Shown here one piece after another: positions 33,591-42,076 of a stretch of 48,587 nucleotides of DNA. The stretch spans positions 1-48,587 of the forward strand of contig NZ_JBAKFX010000030.1 of assembly GCF_037577855.1 (NCBI RefSeq). Direction: 5' to 3'. The notes beneath the pieces were generated by a model. The model did no database searches, was not told the DNA's origin, and saw only the letters and a program-made list of their open reading frames with translations. The first letter of the stretch is position 1; the number at the start of each line of letters is the position of its first letter. The stretch is from Dethiothermospora halolimnae. GTDB taxonomy: Bacteria; Bacillota; Clostridia; Tissierellales; VENL01. The position numbers and the translations under genes were made by a program.

Positions 33591-34594
33591 TTCAACCAAG
33601 CTTAATTAAAAAACAGCGAAAGATTATATTGGCTTTATTAATACTAATCACTGGGACTATTATTGTTGGGATTGGCATGGGAGACTTTTCTCTATCCTAT
33701 AATAGAATTATTGAAACCTTAATAGGTAAAGGAAGCGCTAAAGAGGAATTTGTCTTATTTTCTATAAGACTACCACGAATTTTAATTACATTATTGTCAG
33801 GTATGGCCCTTGCCTTATCTGGAGCAATATTACAGGGAGTTACAAGAAATGATTTAGCTGACCCAGGGATTATAGGGATTAATTCGGGAGCTGGTGTTGC
33901 TATTACCATTTATTTTTTATTTTTTCCTATAGATGCAAATTCATTTACTTTTTTACTCCCGTTTGTAGCATTCATTGGTGCTTTTATTACAGTATGTATA
34001 ATTTATGCACTTTCATATCAAAAGCATGGGGGACTTCAACCTACAAAACTAGTTCTTATTGGAGTGGGGTTTTCGACTGCACTTTCAGGCTTGATGATCG
34101 TAATCATATCATCTGTTGAACGTACAAAAGTAGATTTTATAGCTAAATGGCTAGCTGGGAATATATGGGGAACCGATTGGCCTTTTATTTGGGCAATACT
34201 TCCATGGCTAGTTATACTCATTCCCTTTACACTATATAAAGCCAATCGTTTAAACATTCTTGGACTTAGCGAACCTATGGCTACTGGTGTTGGGATATCA
34301 ATAAAAAAAGAGCGTATTCAACTTCTTTTAACAGCAGTAGCACTAGCAGCTTCAGCGGTTTCTGTAACAGGAGGAATTGCTTTTATTGGGTTAATGGCAC
34401 CCCATATTGCTAGAGCTTTAGTGGGACATAGACATCAATTATTTATCCCTGTTGCCATATTGATTGGGGGATGGCTATTATTATTTGCTGAAATAGTTGG
34501 ACGACATATAGTAGAGCCAAGTGGTATTCCAGCAGGAATTATGGTCTCATTAATTGGGGCACCTTATTTTATGTATTTGTTATTTAAAAAATAA
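33587..34594 (+). CDS. FecCD-family iron-siderophore permease, second subunit
   Basis: 335 aa, same fold as the preceding gene but clearly diverged: SIRLPRILITLLSGMALALS, LQGVTRNDLADPGIIGINSG and GGIAFIGLMAPHIARALVGH. The pair makes the FhuB/FhuG-type heterodimeric channel. ATG 33587 lies in the ATGA overlap, so translation is coupled. Last gene of the operon; a terminator follows at 34639. Confidence 0.94.
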   Translation: MIQPSLIKKQRKIILALLILITGTIIVGIGMGDFSLSYNRIIETLIGKGSAKEEFVLFSIRLPRILITLLSGMALALSGAILQGVTRNDLADPGIIGINSGAGVAITIYFLFFPIDANSFTFLLPFVAFIGAFITVCIIYALSYQKHGGLQPTKLVLIGVGFSTALSGLMIVIISSVERTKVDFIAKWLAGNIWGTDWPFIWAILPWLVILIPFTLYKANRLNILGLSEPMATGVGISIKKERIQLLLTAVALAASAVSVTGGIAFIGLMAPHIARALVGHRHQLFIPVAILIGGWLLLFAEIVGRHIVEPSGIPAGIMVSLIGAPYFMYLLFKK

Positions 34595-34638
34595 ATAGAT
34601 GCTTTGTATTAGTGTAATATACAATGGAAAATATGGGG

Positions 34639-34670
34639 CAAAATACTTACAAATCTTTGTAAGTGTTTTG
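34639..34670 (+). terminator. Terminator of the siderophore ABC operon
   Basis: 15-bp arms CAAAATACTTACAAA / TTTGTAAGTGTTTTG with a 2-nt centre (really a small loop) and T-rich 3' arm. Confidence 0.7.
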
Positions 34671-34774
34671 GCCTTATTCTACTATTTATATATAAATTTG
34701 TACTTGTGTGTATATCTAAATATCAAATATAAACTAGGTCCTAAAATAGGGAAAATAAATGTTATAATTTTAAT

Positions 34775-34891
34775 CTATGCTCTACAGTTGTTTCTTTTTT
34801 TATATCTTTCAAAATTTCCTTGTACAATGCCTAAAATAATAAAGCTTGTAACGGCTAATGCTATAAAGACAGCAAATAATTTTGAATTTAT
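34775..34891 (-). pseudogene. Small membrane-protein remnant lacking a normal start
   Basis: On the minus strand a 38-codon frame reads NSKLFAVFIALAVTSFIILG, then IVQGNFERYKKRNNCRA and a stop. The hydrophobic helix with a basic tail looks like real small-protein coding sequence. There is no ATG, GTG or TTG; the position where a start is expected has ATA (34889-34891), without a good ribosome binding site. It lies just past the cupin terminator. Probably decayed; family unknown. An opposite-strand 103-codon frame here is considered spurious. Confidence 0.35.
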
Positions 34892-34908
34892 ATGTATATT
34901 CCATTTTT

Positions 34909-34941
34909 AAAAGGTAGCTATAAAATCATAGCTACCTTTTT
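34909..34941. terminator. Bidirectional terminator after cupin gene
   Basis: Perfect 12-bp arms AAAAGGTAGCTA / TAGCTACCTTTT, 8-nt loop, T runs on both strands. Confidence 0.85.
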
Positions 34942-34962
34942 ATGTCGATCTAGATGAAAAAT

Positions 34963-35532
34963 CTAAGAGTATTCATCAGCCTCTGCATCTTCTTTAGTTT
35001 TATGAACTGTACCATAGGGATGCTGAGGTGGGGCATAGATAGAGTATAATTTGATTGGCTTATAACCTGTATTAATTAAGTTATGCCATTTTCCAGCAGG
35101 TATAATAAAGGCAAAGTCATCACATACCTTGGCTTGAAAATCTAAATTATCTTTGCTATCTCCCATCTTAACAAGTCCCTGACCTTCTTCTATACGAACA
35201 AACTGATCAAGATCAGGATGAATTTCTAAACCTATATCTACTCCCACATCGATACTCATTAAAGTAAGTTGTAAATATTCTCCTGTCCATAAAGCAGTAC
35301 GAAAATTATCATTTTGTTTAGTAGCCTTTTCGATATTAATTACAAAGGGATTTGGACCATAGTCTCTTAACTCAATAGGATAATCTAAATAGTCTGGACT
35401 ATACATCGGTGGAGTATTCCAGTAGGTATAAGGATATGTTCTATAAGGATAATAGATATTATCATAGTTATATCTAGGCATATTTCCATAGGGACATGGG
35501 TATTGTCTATAAGGATTATACATATTATTCAT
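34963..35532 (-). CDS. Cupin-domain protein with Tyr/Pro-rich N-terminus
   Basis: 189 aa. Residues 1-60 are dominated by Tyr, Pro, Asn and Arg (NPYRQYPCPYGNMPRYNY and similar), like spore coat proteins. Residues 75-175 form a cupin barrel: LEIHPDLDQFVRIEEGQGLV carries the His and Glu of the first metal motif, and IIPAGKWHNLINTGYKPIKL the His of the second. Metal-binding and sugar-isomerase-like roles are possible; the N-terminus suggests attachment to the spore surface. This is inference. ATG 35532 has AAGGAAGG upstream. Monocistronic. Confidence 0.8.
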   Translation of the reverse strand: MNNMYNPYRQYPCPYGNMPRYNYDNIYYPYRTYPYTYWNTPPMYSPDYLDYPIELRDYGPNPFVINIEKATKQNDNFRTALWTGEYLQLTLMSIDVGVDIGLEIHPDLDQFVRIEEGQGLVKMGDSKDNLDFQAKVCDDFAFIIPAGKWHNLINTGYKPIKLYSIYAPPQHPYGTVHKTKEDAEADEYS

Positions 35533-35723
35533 TCCTTCCTTTTTATTTAACTTTATAATATTATATGTTCTTTGTTTAAAGGAAGTGATAGTCTATTTTG
35601 TTACCTTTTTATACTTGGCTTTAGAGATTTACTTTTATGCAAAAAACAGGAGTCTTTAGCATCTATATAGAATAGTTAGATAAATTGTATTATAGTAGTT
35701 AAAGGACTGAAGGAGGAATTATA

Positions 35724-37229
35724 ATGAAAAGAATTTTAGTGGCAGGAATACATCATGAATCTAATTCTTTTAATCCCATAATAGTCGGAGAAAAGGATTT
35801 TAATATAATATATGGAGATGAAATTTTTAATAATTTACGTAAAAATGACTCTATGACAGGAATTATAAAGACTTTGCAGCAGGGAGGGTATGAAGTAATA
35901 CCCACTGTATTTGCTAGAGCTGTTCCCAATGGTGAAGTGGATTATGATTTTTATACTAAAATAAAAAATGAAATTATAAAAAGAGCAAAATCTGCTAAAA
36001 AAGAGGCTCCAATAGATGCCATAACCCTTTCACTCCATGGGTCTATGAGGGTTAAAAGGCAGGGGGAGGCGGAGGGCTATCTTCTAGAAGAGTTGAGGTC
36101 TATATTTCCCAATATACCTATTTTATCCTCCCTTGACATGCACACTACTATGACCCAAAGAATGCACAATAATTGTGATGGATTTGTGGGATATAAATGT
36201 GCTCCCCATACAGATTGCTTTGAAACAGGAGAACATGCTGCAAAGATGACAATAGATACTCTTGAGAATAATAGAAATCCTAAATCAGCTTGGGTTAAGG
36301 TACCTATATTAATAGCTGGAGAACAATCATCGACTAATGTAGAACCTATGATAAGCCTAATGAAAGCATTAAAAGAATGTGAAAAAATTGAAGATATAAT
36401 GGCAGCCTCATACTTGATGGGCTTTCCTTGGTCGGATAATGAAGATAGCTCTGTTGCTGTTTATGTAGTTGCAGATGGTGACCTTAAGTTGGCCCAAAGA
36501 GAAGCAGTGAGATTAGCAGAGCTTATGTGGTCTAAAAAAGATGACTTTTGTTTCCATACAGAAACATATCATGAAGAGAAAGCTTTAGATGTTGCCTTCA
36601 ACGGAGTAAAAAAGGGTAAATTACCTATTTATATTTCTGATTCTGGGGATAATCCAACTGCCGGTGGAGCCTCGGACTGTACTAATTTTTTAAAATTAAT
36701 AATGTCTGATAGGAGAACTGATAATCTTACAAAGCCTATAATATATGGTGGAATATATGACCCAATAGCTACAAAACAGTGTGAAGGAAAAGTAGGTAAA
36801 GAGATAACCCTTACATTTGGCTCCAAATTTGATACCATTACGTCATCTCCTATTACTACAACGGGAATAGTAAAATCATATATTAAGAATTGGTCTAGGG
36901 GAGGAATGCTTAAGGGGGATTTAGCATTATTTAACAGTCAGGGGGTAGATATAGTAATAGCAGAAGTTCATGTAGGATATACATTACCCGAGATGTTTAC
37001 AGACTTAGGAGTAGATCCTAAAGAGGCAGAAATAGTAGTTTGTAAGCTAGGATACCTTACTTTCCCCCATAGTTTAGTAGCTAAACGTAGTATAATGGTC
37101 CTTACAGAAGGCAGTACAAATGAAGATTTAAAAAAACTTGATTATAAAAAGGTAAAAAGACCAATATTTCCATTAGATAGGGATTTTAATTATAGTGCTT
37201 TAAATAATTTAATAGAAAAGGAAGGATAA
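35724..37229 (+). CDS. M81-family metallopeptidase (MlrC-like)
   Basis: 501 aa, full length for the MlrC/DUF1485 family. It opens with ILVAGIHHESNSFNP, continues TLSLHGSMRVKRQGEAEGYL and SSLDMHTTMTQRM (the Asp and His of the zinc site), FVGYKCAPHTDCFETGEHA, and ISDSGDNPTAGGASD near residue 307. MlrC degrades linearised microcystin, but most members act on unknown peptides or amidated compounds. Followed four bases later by cutC in the same operon. Confidence 0.88.
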   Translation: MKRILVAGIHHESNSFNPIIVGEKDFNIIYGDEIFNNLRKNDSMTGIIKTLQQGGYEVIPTVFARAVPNGEVDYDFYTKIKNEIIKRAKSAKKEAPIDAITLSLHGSMRVKRQGEAEGYLLEELRSIFPNIPILSSLDMHTTMTQRMHNNCDGFVGYKCAPHTDCFETGEHAAKMTIDTLENNRNPKSAWVKVPILIAGEQSSTNVEPMISLMKALKECEKIEDIMAASYLMGFPWSDNEDSSVAVYVVADGDLKLAQREAVRLAELMWSKKDDFCFHTETYHEEKALDVAFNGVKKGKLPIYISDSGDNPTAGGASDCTNFLKLIMSDRRTDNLTKPIIYGGIYDPIATKQCEGKVGKEITLTFGSKFDTITSSPITTTGIVKSYIKNWSRGGMLKGDLALFNSQGVDIVIAEVHVGYTLPEMFTDLGVDPKEAEIVVCKLGYLTFPHSLVAKRSIMVLTEGSTNEDLKKLDYKKVKRPIFPLDRDFNYSALNNLIEKEG

Positions 37230-37233
37230 GTCT

Positions 37234-37968
37234 ATGATACTAGAGGTATGTGTAGATTCCTATACATCTATGTCAATAGCTAAAGATGCTGGAGCCGATA
37301 GAATAGAGTTATGCTCGGCATTAAACATAGGTGGATTAACTCCAAGTTATGGATTAATGAAGCAGGCAAAGGAAATTGAAGATATAGAAGTTTTTGTAAT
37401 GATAAGACCCCGTTCTGGAGACTTTCTATATGATGATAATGAGTTTGAAGCGATGAAAAATGATATTAAACTTGCAAAAAAGATGGAATTTGATGGTATT
37501 GTTACTGGAATTTTATTAAGGGATGGTAAGATAGATATTCAACGGATGAGGAAGCTTGTAGAAATTGCAAATCCTCTTAAAGTAGTCCTTCATAGGGCTT
37601 TTGATAATGCAAAAAATCCTGTGGAGGATATTCCTAAGCTAATTGAAATGGGAATATGTAGAATTCTTACATCGGGACAAAGGTCAAATGCTTTAAAAGG
37701 AGCACACTATATAGGAAAATTACAAGAAAAGTTTGGTGAATTTATAACTATTATGCCCGGCTGTGGTGTGAAAGCTAAAAATATAGAGAGAATACATAAA
37801 ATAACTAAATGTACCCAATATCATCTATCGGGAAGAATTGATATTGGCAGTAAAATGGAATATAGAGAGGGTATTGAAAGGATGGATACCCCAGAAAGTG
37901 AGTTTATAGTGGAACAGGCAGATTATGATCTTATTAAAAAAGCTAGAGAGACTATTGATAAGATTTAG
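37234..37968 (+). CDS. cutC: CutC-family protein
   Basis: 244 aa, TIM-barrel CutC family. It opens with LEVCVDSYTSMSIAKDAGAD, then RIELCSALNIGGLTPSYGL and VMIRPRSGDFLYDDNEFEAM, the strongest family markers; FDGIVTGIL and VVLHRAFD follow. CutC was linked to copper homeostasis in E. coli, though direct copper binding is doubtful. In this operon, 4 bp after mlrC, a catabolic role is equally possible. GGAAGGA precedes ATG 37234. A RAYT element begins 28 bp after its stop codon. Confidence 0.9.
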   Translation: MILEVCVDSYTSMSIAKDAGADRIELCSALNIGGLTPSYGLMKQAKEIEDIEVFVMIRPRSGDFLYDDNEFEAMKNDIKLAKKMEFDGIVTGILLRDGKIDIQRMRKLVEIANPLKVVLHRAFDNAKNPVEDIPKLIEMGICRILTSGQRSNALKGAHYIGKLQEKFGEFITIMPGCGVKAKNIERIHKITKCTQYHLSGRIDIGSKMEYREGIERMDTPESEFIVEQADYDLIKKARETIDKI

Positions 37969-37995
37969 TTAAGTATTCTTAAAAAGTTTAAAAAC

Positions 37996-39101
37996 TTAAA
38001 ACCGGTTCAGTTAAAAAACTATAAATACAGTATAAAAATTTTCCCTTTTGTTAATAATGAAATCATAAAATATTAACGAAAGGGGTATTGTTATGCCACG
38101 TCCATTTAGATTAAAAACAAATTTTTCAATTTATCACGTTATGATTAGAAGTGTAGATGGTATTTTATTATTTAAAGACGATAGGGATAGAGAACGGTTT
38201 TTATTAACACTAAAAAGATATAAGAAAAGATATGGTTTTAAGTTATATGCCTATTGCTTGATGGATAATCATGTCCACATGATAATAGATGCTTCGGGAT
38301 CTGATATAAGTAAAGTGATGCATGGAATAAATCTTTCTTATGCGAAATATTATAATATACGGTATAAAAGAAGAGGACACGTATTTGGAGATAGATTTAG
38401 AAGCGAAATAATAGATAAGGATAACTATATACTTCAAGCATCAAAATATATCCATAAAAATCCTAGGAAGTTAAAGGGATGGAGCAATAAAGTTTTCCAA
38501 TATCCCTATTCAAGTGGTCCTATATATTTAGGAGACTTGAACGATAGCTTTGAAATACTGGATTGTGATTTTATATTAAAGTTATACAGCAATAATGATA
38601 AGAAAAAAGCAATAAAAGAGTATTTAGACTTTATGTTAGTACCTAACTCCAAGGAAGAGGAAGAGCAATTAGAAGCAGAGTATGGATTTATGAATCAAAA
38701 GTGTGAATATAAAAGTGAGAAGAATATTATAATGAAGGACATAGATGCAGATGATGTAGCTCAATTTGTAGCAGATTATATAGGTAAAGATAAGAATAAA
38801 ATAAAGATAAAGTATGTTAGAAATGTAACGGAGGCTAAGGCTCTAACTATGTTGTTTATGGTAAGGTTTTGTGAGTATAAGGTCAAGGATGTATGCAATT
38901 ACTTTGGCAATATAACTCAATCTAGGGTATCCAGCTTGTGTTCTTTAGGCGTAGAGATATTATTTACTAAAAATGAGTATAAAAATATTATTGATGATTT
39001 TTTAAAGCAGTGTGCTTAATAATAAGGGGGTATTTTAGAGCGAAAATTAAAATAAAATATATTAAAATTTGTTTTTAATATATTAAAATGGGACAAGCAT
39101 A
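37996..39101 (+). mobile_element. RAYT / Y1-transposase element, copy 1 (1106 bp)
   Basis: Boundaries are inferred by comparison with copy 2 at 47403-48508. Shared left end TTAAAACCGGTTCAG, 97 bp to the ATG, a 308-codon gene, then 82 bp to a shared right end with TTTTTAATATATTAAAATGG and GGGACAAGCAT. Both copies are exactly 1106 bp with no net length change. The right end folds into an AT-rich hairpin (about 39058-39082). No target duplication is visible, as expected for Y1 transposons. Confidence 0.75.
38093..39019 (+). CDS. REP-associated tyrosine transposase (Y1/HUH), copy 1
   Basis: 308 aa. HUH endonuclease: the strand YGFKLYAYCLMDNHVHMIID (about residues 47-66) contains the HVH metal motif, and ILQASKYIHKNPRKLKGW carries the likely catalytic tyrosine helix. 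The C-terminal 100 residues (YVRNVTEAKALTMLFMVRF, VCNYFGNITQSRVSSLCSLG) form a DnaA-like helix-turn-helix, as in RAYT proteins rather than IS200 TnpA, which are half this size. About 90% identical to copy 2, and intact. AAAGGGG precedes the ATG. Confidence 0.92.
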   Translation: MPRPFRLKTNFSIYHVMIRSVDGILLFKDDRDRERFLLTLKRYKKRYGFKLYAYCLMDNHVHMIIDASGSDISKVMHGINLSYAKYYNIRYKRRGHVFGDRFRSEIIDKDNYILQASKYIHKNPRKLKGWSNKVFQYPYSSGPIYLGDLNDSFEILDCDFILKLYSNNDKKKAIKEYLDFMLVPNSKEEEEQLEAEYGFMNQKCEYKSEKNIIMKDIDADDVAQFVADYIGKDKNKIKIKYVRNVTEAKALTMLFMVRFCEYKVKDVCNYFGNITQSRVSSLCSLGVEILFTKNEYKNIIDDFLKQCA

Positions 39102-39330
39102 TTGAGAATATAAGTTAAGATAGAAAAAAATAAAAATGAATAAAATTATTTAAAAAAATAGCATGTATTTTTATATAAAAATTAGTATATTGTAAAATGA
39201 ACCGTTATTAACTATATCGTTTTATGGAACTTCATATTATAAAACTTAAGATAAAATCTATAAAATCCAAATAAATCGTAAATAATATTACGGGAGCAAA
39301 AATATATTAAAAATTTAAAGGAGAGATTTT
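39102..39330. other. Gap between RAYT copy 1 and copper-storage gene
   Basis: Very AT-rich, no open frame. I see no clear CsoR or Fur palindrome. AAAGGAGAG for the next gene lies at its end; promoter not placed with confidence. Confidence 0.35.
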
Positions 39331-39675
39331 ATGGGTTTAGTAGGAACTGTAGGAAATGAAAATATGCAGACATGTATTGATGAATGTAAAAAATGTCTTC
39401 AAGCATGTGAAGAATGTTTAACTCTTTGTTTAACTGAAGAAGATGTTAATAAAATGGTTAGTTGTATTAAAGTATTAAGAGACTGTATTGATATATGTGA
39501 TTTAGCAGTAAAATTCATGTCAAGAAATAGCCCCCATTCAAAGCATGTATGTAAAGAATGTGCAGAAATTTGCGAGCTATGTGCTAAAGCTTGTGAAGAA
39601 ATGAATACTAGCCATTGTACTAAATGTGCAGAAATCTGCCGTAAATGCGCTGCAGAATGTAGAGCAATGGCATAA
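39331..39675 (+). CDS. Four-helix-bundle copper-storage protein (Csp3/DUF326)
   Basis: 114 aa with 17 cysteines in repeating CxxxC patterns: CIDECKKCLQACEECLTLC, CIDICDLAV, VCKECAEICELCAKACEEM and CTKCAEICRKCAAEC. This is the Csp four-helix bundle, whose inner face of cysteines binds many Cu(I) ions. No signal peptide, so the cytosolic Csp3 type. His residues near 69-72 (SPHSKH) match the mouth of the bundle. It lies next to a DUF305 gene, another copper-linked family. A very strong terminator follows. Confidence 0.93.
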   Translation: MGLVGTVGNENMQTCIDECKKCLQACEECLTLCLTEEDVNKMVSCIKVLRDCIDICDLAVKFMSRNSPHSKHVCKECAEICELCAKACEEMNTSHCTKCAEICRKCAAECRAMA

Positions 39676-39697
39676 TTAATAGTAATACAGGGATGAA

Positions 39698-39757
39698 AGA
39701 AAAAGCTCCTTTATAACTTAGTATTAATTAATACTAAGTTATAAAGGAGCTTTTTCT
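39698..39757. terminator. 60-bp perfect palindrome, strong terminator
   Basis: 39698-39727 and 39728-39757 are exact reverse complements; the stem contains AAAAAGCTCC and ends in CTTTTTCT. It ends the copper-storage transcript. Confidence 0.85.
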
Positions 39758-39831
39758 ATTTTGAATATTGAAAAAATAATAGGGTATAACATTATTAAAC
39801 ACAATAAAAGACTAATGAGGAGGGATTTGGA

Positions 39832-40284
39832 ATTAAAAACTATATAAAGTTTGCAGGTATGATTGTAGTATCCACTATTGTTATGTTCATATTTAAATAT
39901 TGGAGTACATTTAAGTATGAACATATATTTTTTAGTGAAACTAGAGCTTATATGGCATTGTTAATGGGAGCCACAATGGCTATTATTATGTTGGTTTTCA
40001 TGAGACATATGCTAAAAAATCGAAAAGTTAACATAGGGATCGTTACGGGTAGCATATTGGTATTTGGACTTTCACTATTTTTATTACGTAGTCAAAATCT
40101 TGTAGATGATACTGATTATATGGAAGCAATGATTCCCCATCATTCTATTGCTATATTAACCAGTGAGCGGGCTGAAATATCAGATCCAAGGGTTCGAGAG
40201 CTTGCTGATGAGATTATAAAAGCTCAACGTAGAGAAATCGATGAAATGAAGAGATTAATAGAAGATATAGAAGATAAAGAATAA
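39832..40284 (+). CDS. DUF305 membrane protein, apparent ATT start
   Basis: Two N-terminal membrane helices, then a DUF305 bundle: DTDYMEAMIPHHSIAILTSE near residue 100, with the conserved MIPHH, and EIIKAQRREIDEMKRLIEDI at the end. Family members are linked to copper or mercury handling at the membrane. The first ATG (39859) has no ribosome binding site and would remove the conserved KNYIKFAG start. An ideal GAGGAGGG at 39817-39824 sits seven bases before an in-frame ATT (39832), where family proteins begin MKNY. ATT initiation (150 aa) is therefore proposed; the ATG reading gives 141 aa. Confidence 0.75.
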   Translation: MKNYIKFAGMIVVSTIVMFIFKYWSTFKYEHIFFSETRAYMALLMGATMAIIMLVFMRHMLKNRKVNIGIVTGSILVFGLSLFLLRSQNLVDDTDYMEAMIPHHSIAILTSERAEISDPRVRELADEIIKAQRREIDEMKRLIEDIEDKE

Positions 40285-40446
40285 ATAATCCATTAATATA
40301 CTTTTTACTGCAGGATTATATTTAACTCTTTGTATTTGTAAAGAATAAGTATAATAAAATAAATAGAACAAAAACTAAAAAAGATTAAACTTATATTTAA
40401 TATCAAAAACTATAGTATTAAAATAAAAAATAAAAGAAGGGATAAC

Positions 40447-41916
40447 ATGATAGAGAGAAAGTCGGGAATGGAAGTAGGGTGGAATTTAGATAATAGTTAT
40501 ACTCACTTACCACAATTATTTTTTACCAATACCAATCCAACACCTGTACCATCACCAAAGTCAATTGTTCTCAACTGTCCCTTGGCAAAATCTTTAGGAT
40601 TAAATACTGAAGCACTAGAAAATAATGGAGCATCGATATTTGCTGGTAATGAAATTCCTAAAGGAGCTTCACCCCTTGCTCAAGCCTATGCAGGACATCA
40701 ATTTGGACACTTTACTATGTTAGGTGATGGCCGTGCCATATTATTAGGAGAGCAGATAACTCCAGATGGAAAACGATTTGATATTCAGCTTAAAGGCTCG
40801 GGAAGAACCCCTTACTCTAGAAGGGGAGATGGTAGGGCAGCTCTAGGCCCAATGCTTAGGGAGTATATTATAAGTGAAGCAATGTATGGATTAGGTATTC
40901 CCACTACCCGCAGTTTAGCTGTTGTAACAACAGGGGATACTATAATCCGTGAAACTGAGTTACCGGGAGCCATATTAACTAGAGTGGCTTCTAGTCATAT
41001 TCGTGTGGGAACCTTTGAATATATATCCCAATGGGGGAGTATAGATGAACTAAAAGCCCTAGCCGATTATACAATAAAAAGACATTTCTCAGATATTGAT
41101 ACTGACGGCAATCCTTATATTTCTTTGCTTAAAGAAGTAATAAAAAGGCAAGCAATACTAATAGCTAAATGGCAGTTAGTTGGATTTGTCCACGGTGTTA
41201 TGAATACTGATAACATAGCTATAAGTGGTGAAACTATTGATTACGGTCCTTGCGCTTTTATGGATACCTATGACCCTAAAACGGTATTTAGTTCTATTGA
41301 TAGACAAGGACGCTATGCCTATGGAAATCAACCAAGTATCGCTGCTTGGAATCTAGCTAGGTTTGCTGAAACCCTATTGCCACTTTTACATGATGATGAA
41401 AAAAAGGCTATTAAATTAGCTCAAGATACTATTTTAGAATTTCATGATATCTACCATTGTAATTGGATAAATGGAATGAGAAGGAAGTTGGGGCTATTTA
41501 ATGAAGAGCCTGAAGATGAAAAGTTTATTAAAGAACTTCTTAGTATGATGGATAAATATAAAGTGGATTATACTAATACGTTTAGAGCTTTGACCTTTGA
41601 TAATACAAAGGATACACCTTTACATGACAAAGAAGAATTTTCTAAATGGTATAAACAGTGGAAAAGTAGATTAGAAAAACAAAAAGAAACAAAAGATTCA
41701 TCCCATGAATTGATGAGAAATTCTAATCCTTCAATAATTCCCAGAAATCATCGAGTAGAAGAAGCTTTAGAGTCGGCAGGAAAAGGGGATTATAGTGTGA
41801 TGAATAAGTTTGTTAAAGTTCTTTTAAGACCTTATGCCCATTCATCTAAACAAAATGAATATACTAAACTACCTCCACCATCAGATATTCCCTATAGAAC
41901 GTTTTGTGGCACTTAA
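40447..41916 (+). CDS. selO: Protein adenylyltransferase SelO (YdiU/UPF0061)
   Basis: 489 aa, full length. The pseudokinase-like fold of SelO is well marked: SPLAQAYAGHQFGHFTMLGD near residue 82, FDIQLKGSGRTPYSRRGDGR near 117 (nucleotide-binding residues Lys and Arg), VFHGVMNTDNIAISG-like GFVHGVMNTDNIAISGETID near 250, where N and D bind metal. SelO transfers AMP to Ser/Thr/Tyr of redox proteins. The C-terminus YRTFCGT resembles the Cys-containing end of bacterial SelO. AGAAGGGA precedes the ATG. Monocistronic, terminator at 41943. Confidence 0.94.
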   Translation: MIERKSGMEVGWNLDNSYTHLPQLFFTNTNPTPVPSPKSIVLNCPLAKSLGLNTEALENNGASIFAGNEIPKGASPLAQAYAGHQFGHFTMLGDGRAILLGEQITPDGKRFDIQLKGSGRTPYSRRGDGRAALGPMLREYIISEAMYGLGIPTTRSLAVVTTGDTIIRETELPGAILTRVASSHIRVGTFEYISQWGSIDELKALADYTIKRHFSDIDTDGNPYISLLKEVIKRQAILIAKWQLVGFVHGVMNTDNIAISGETIDYGPCAFMDTYDPKTVFSSIDRQGRYAYGNQPSIAAWNLARFAETLLPLLHDDEKKAIKLAQDTILEFHDIYHCNWINGMRRKLGLFNEEPEDEKFIKELLSMMDKYKVDYTNTFRALTFDNTKDTPLHDKEEFSKWYKQWKSRLEKQKETKDSSHELMRNSNPSIIPRNHRVEEALESAGKGDYSVMNKFVKVLLRPYAHSSKQNEYTKLPPPSDIPYRTFCGT

Positions 41917-41942
41917 TTTAAGAGAACAAAATTTATATAAAG

Positions 41943-41970
41943 CTTTCGCTTATTTATAAGCGAAAGTTTT
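41943..41970 (+). terminator. Terminator of selO
   Basis: CTTTCGCTTA / TAAGCGAAAG, 4-nt loop, then TTTT. Confidence 0.85.
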
Positions 41971-42009
41971 ATTATTTTTTACAATAATTTATAAAAAAAT
42001 AATAAATAT

Positions 42010-42047
42010 GATATAATGTTAAATATTAATAGAAGTAATATTATATC
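42010..42047 (+). promoter_or_regulatory. Promoter-overlapping inverted repeat before the heme module
   Basis: GATATAATGTT (42010-42020) faces AATATTATATC (42037-42047), one G-T pair, 16-nt spacer. The left arm contains the -10 TATAAT (42012-42017). A repressor at this site would block the operon; no regulator gene is adjacent. Confidence 0.5.
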
Positions 42048-42076
42048 TTTATAATCATAAAAAAGAGGTGTATAAA

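Noticed and set aside
34599..34910. 103-codon plus-strand open frame after the siderophore permeases
   Set aside because: It runs through the operon terminator, has no ribosome binding site and is antisense to a more protein-like minus-strand frame.
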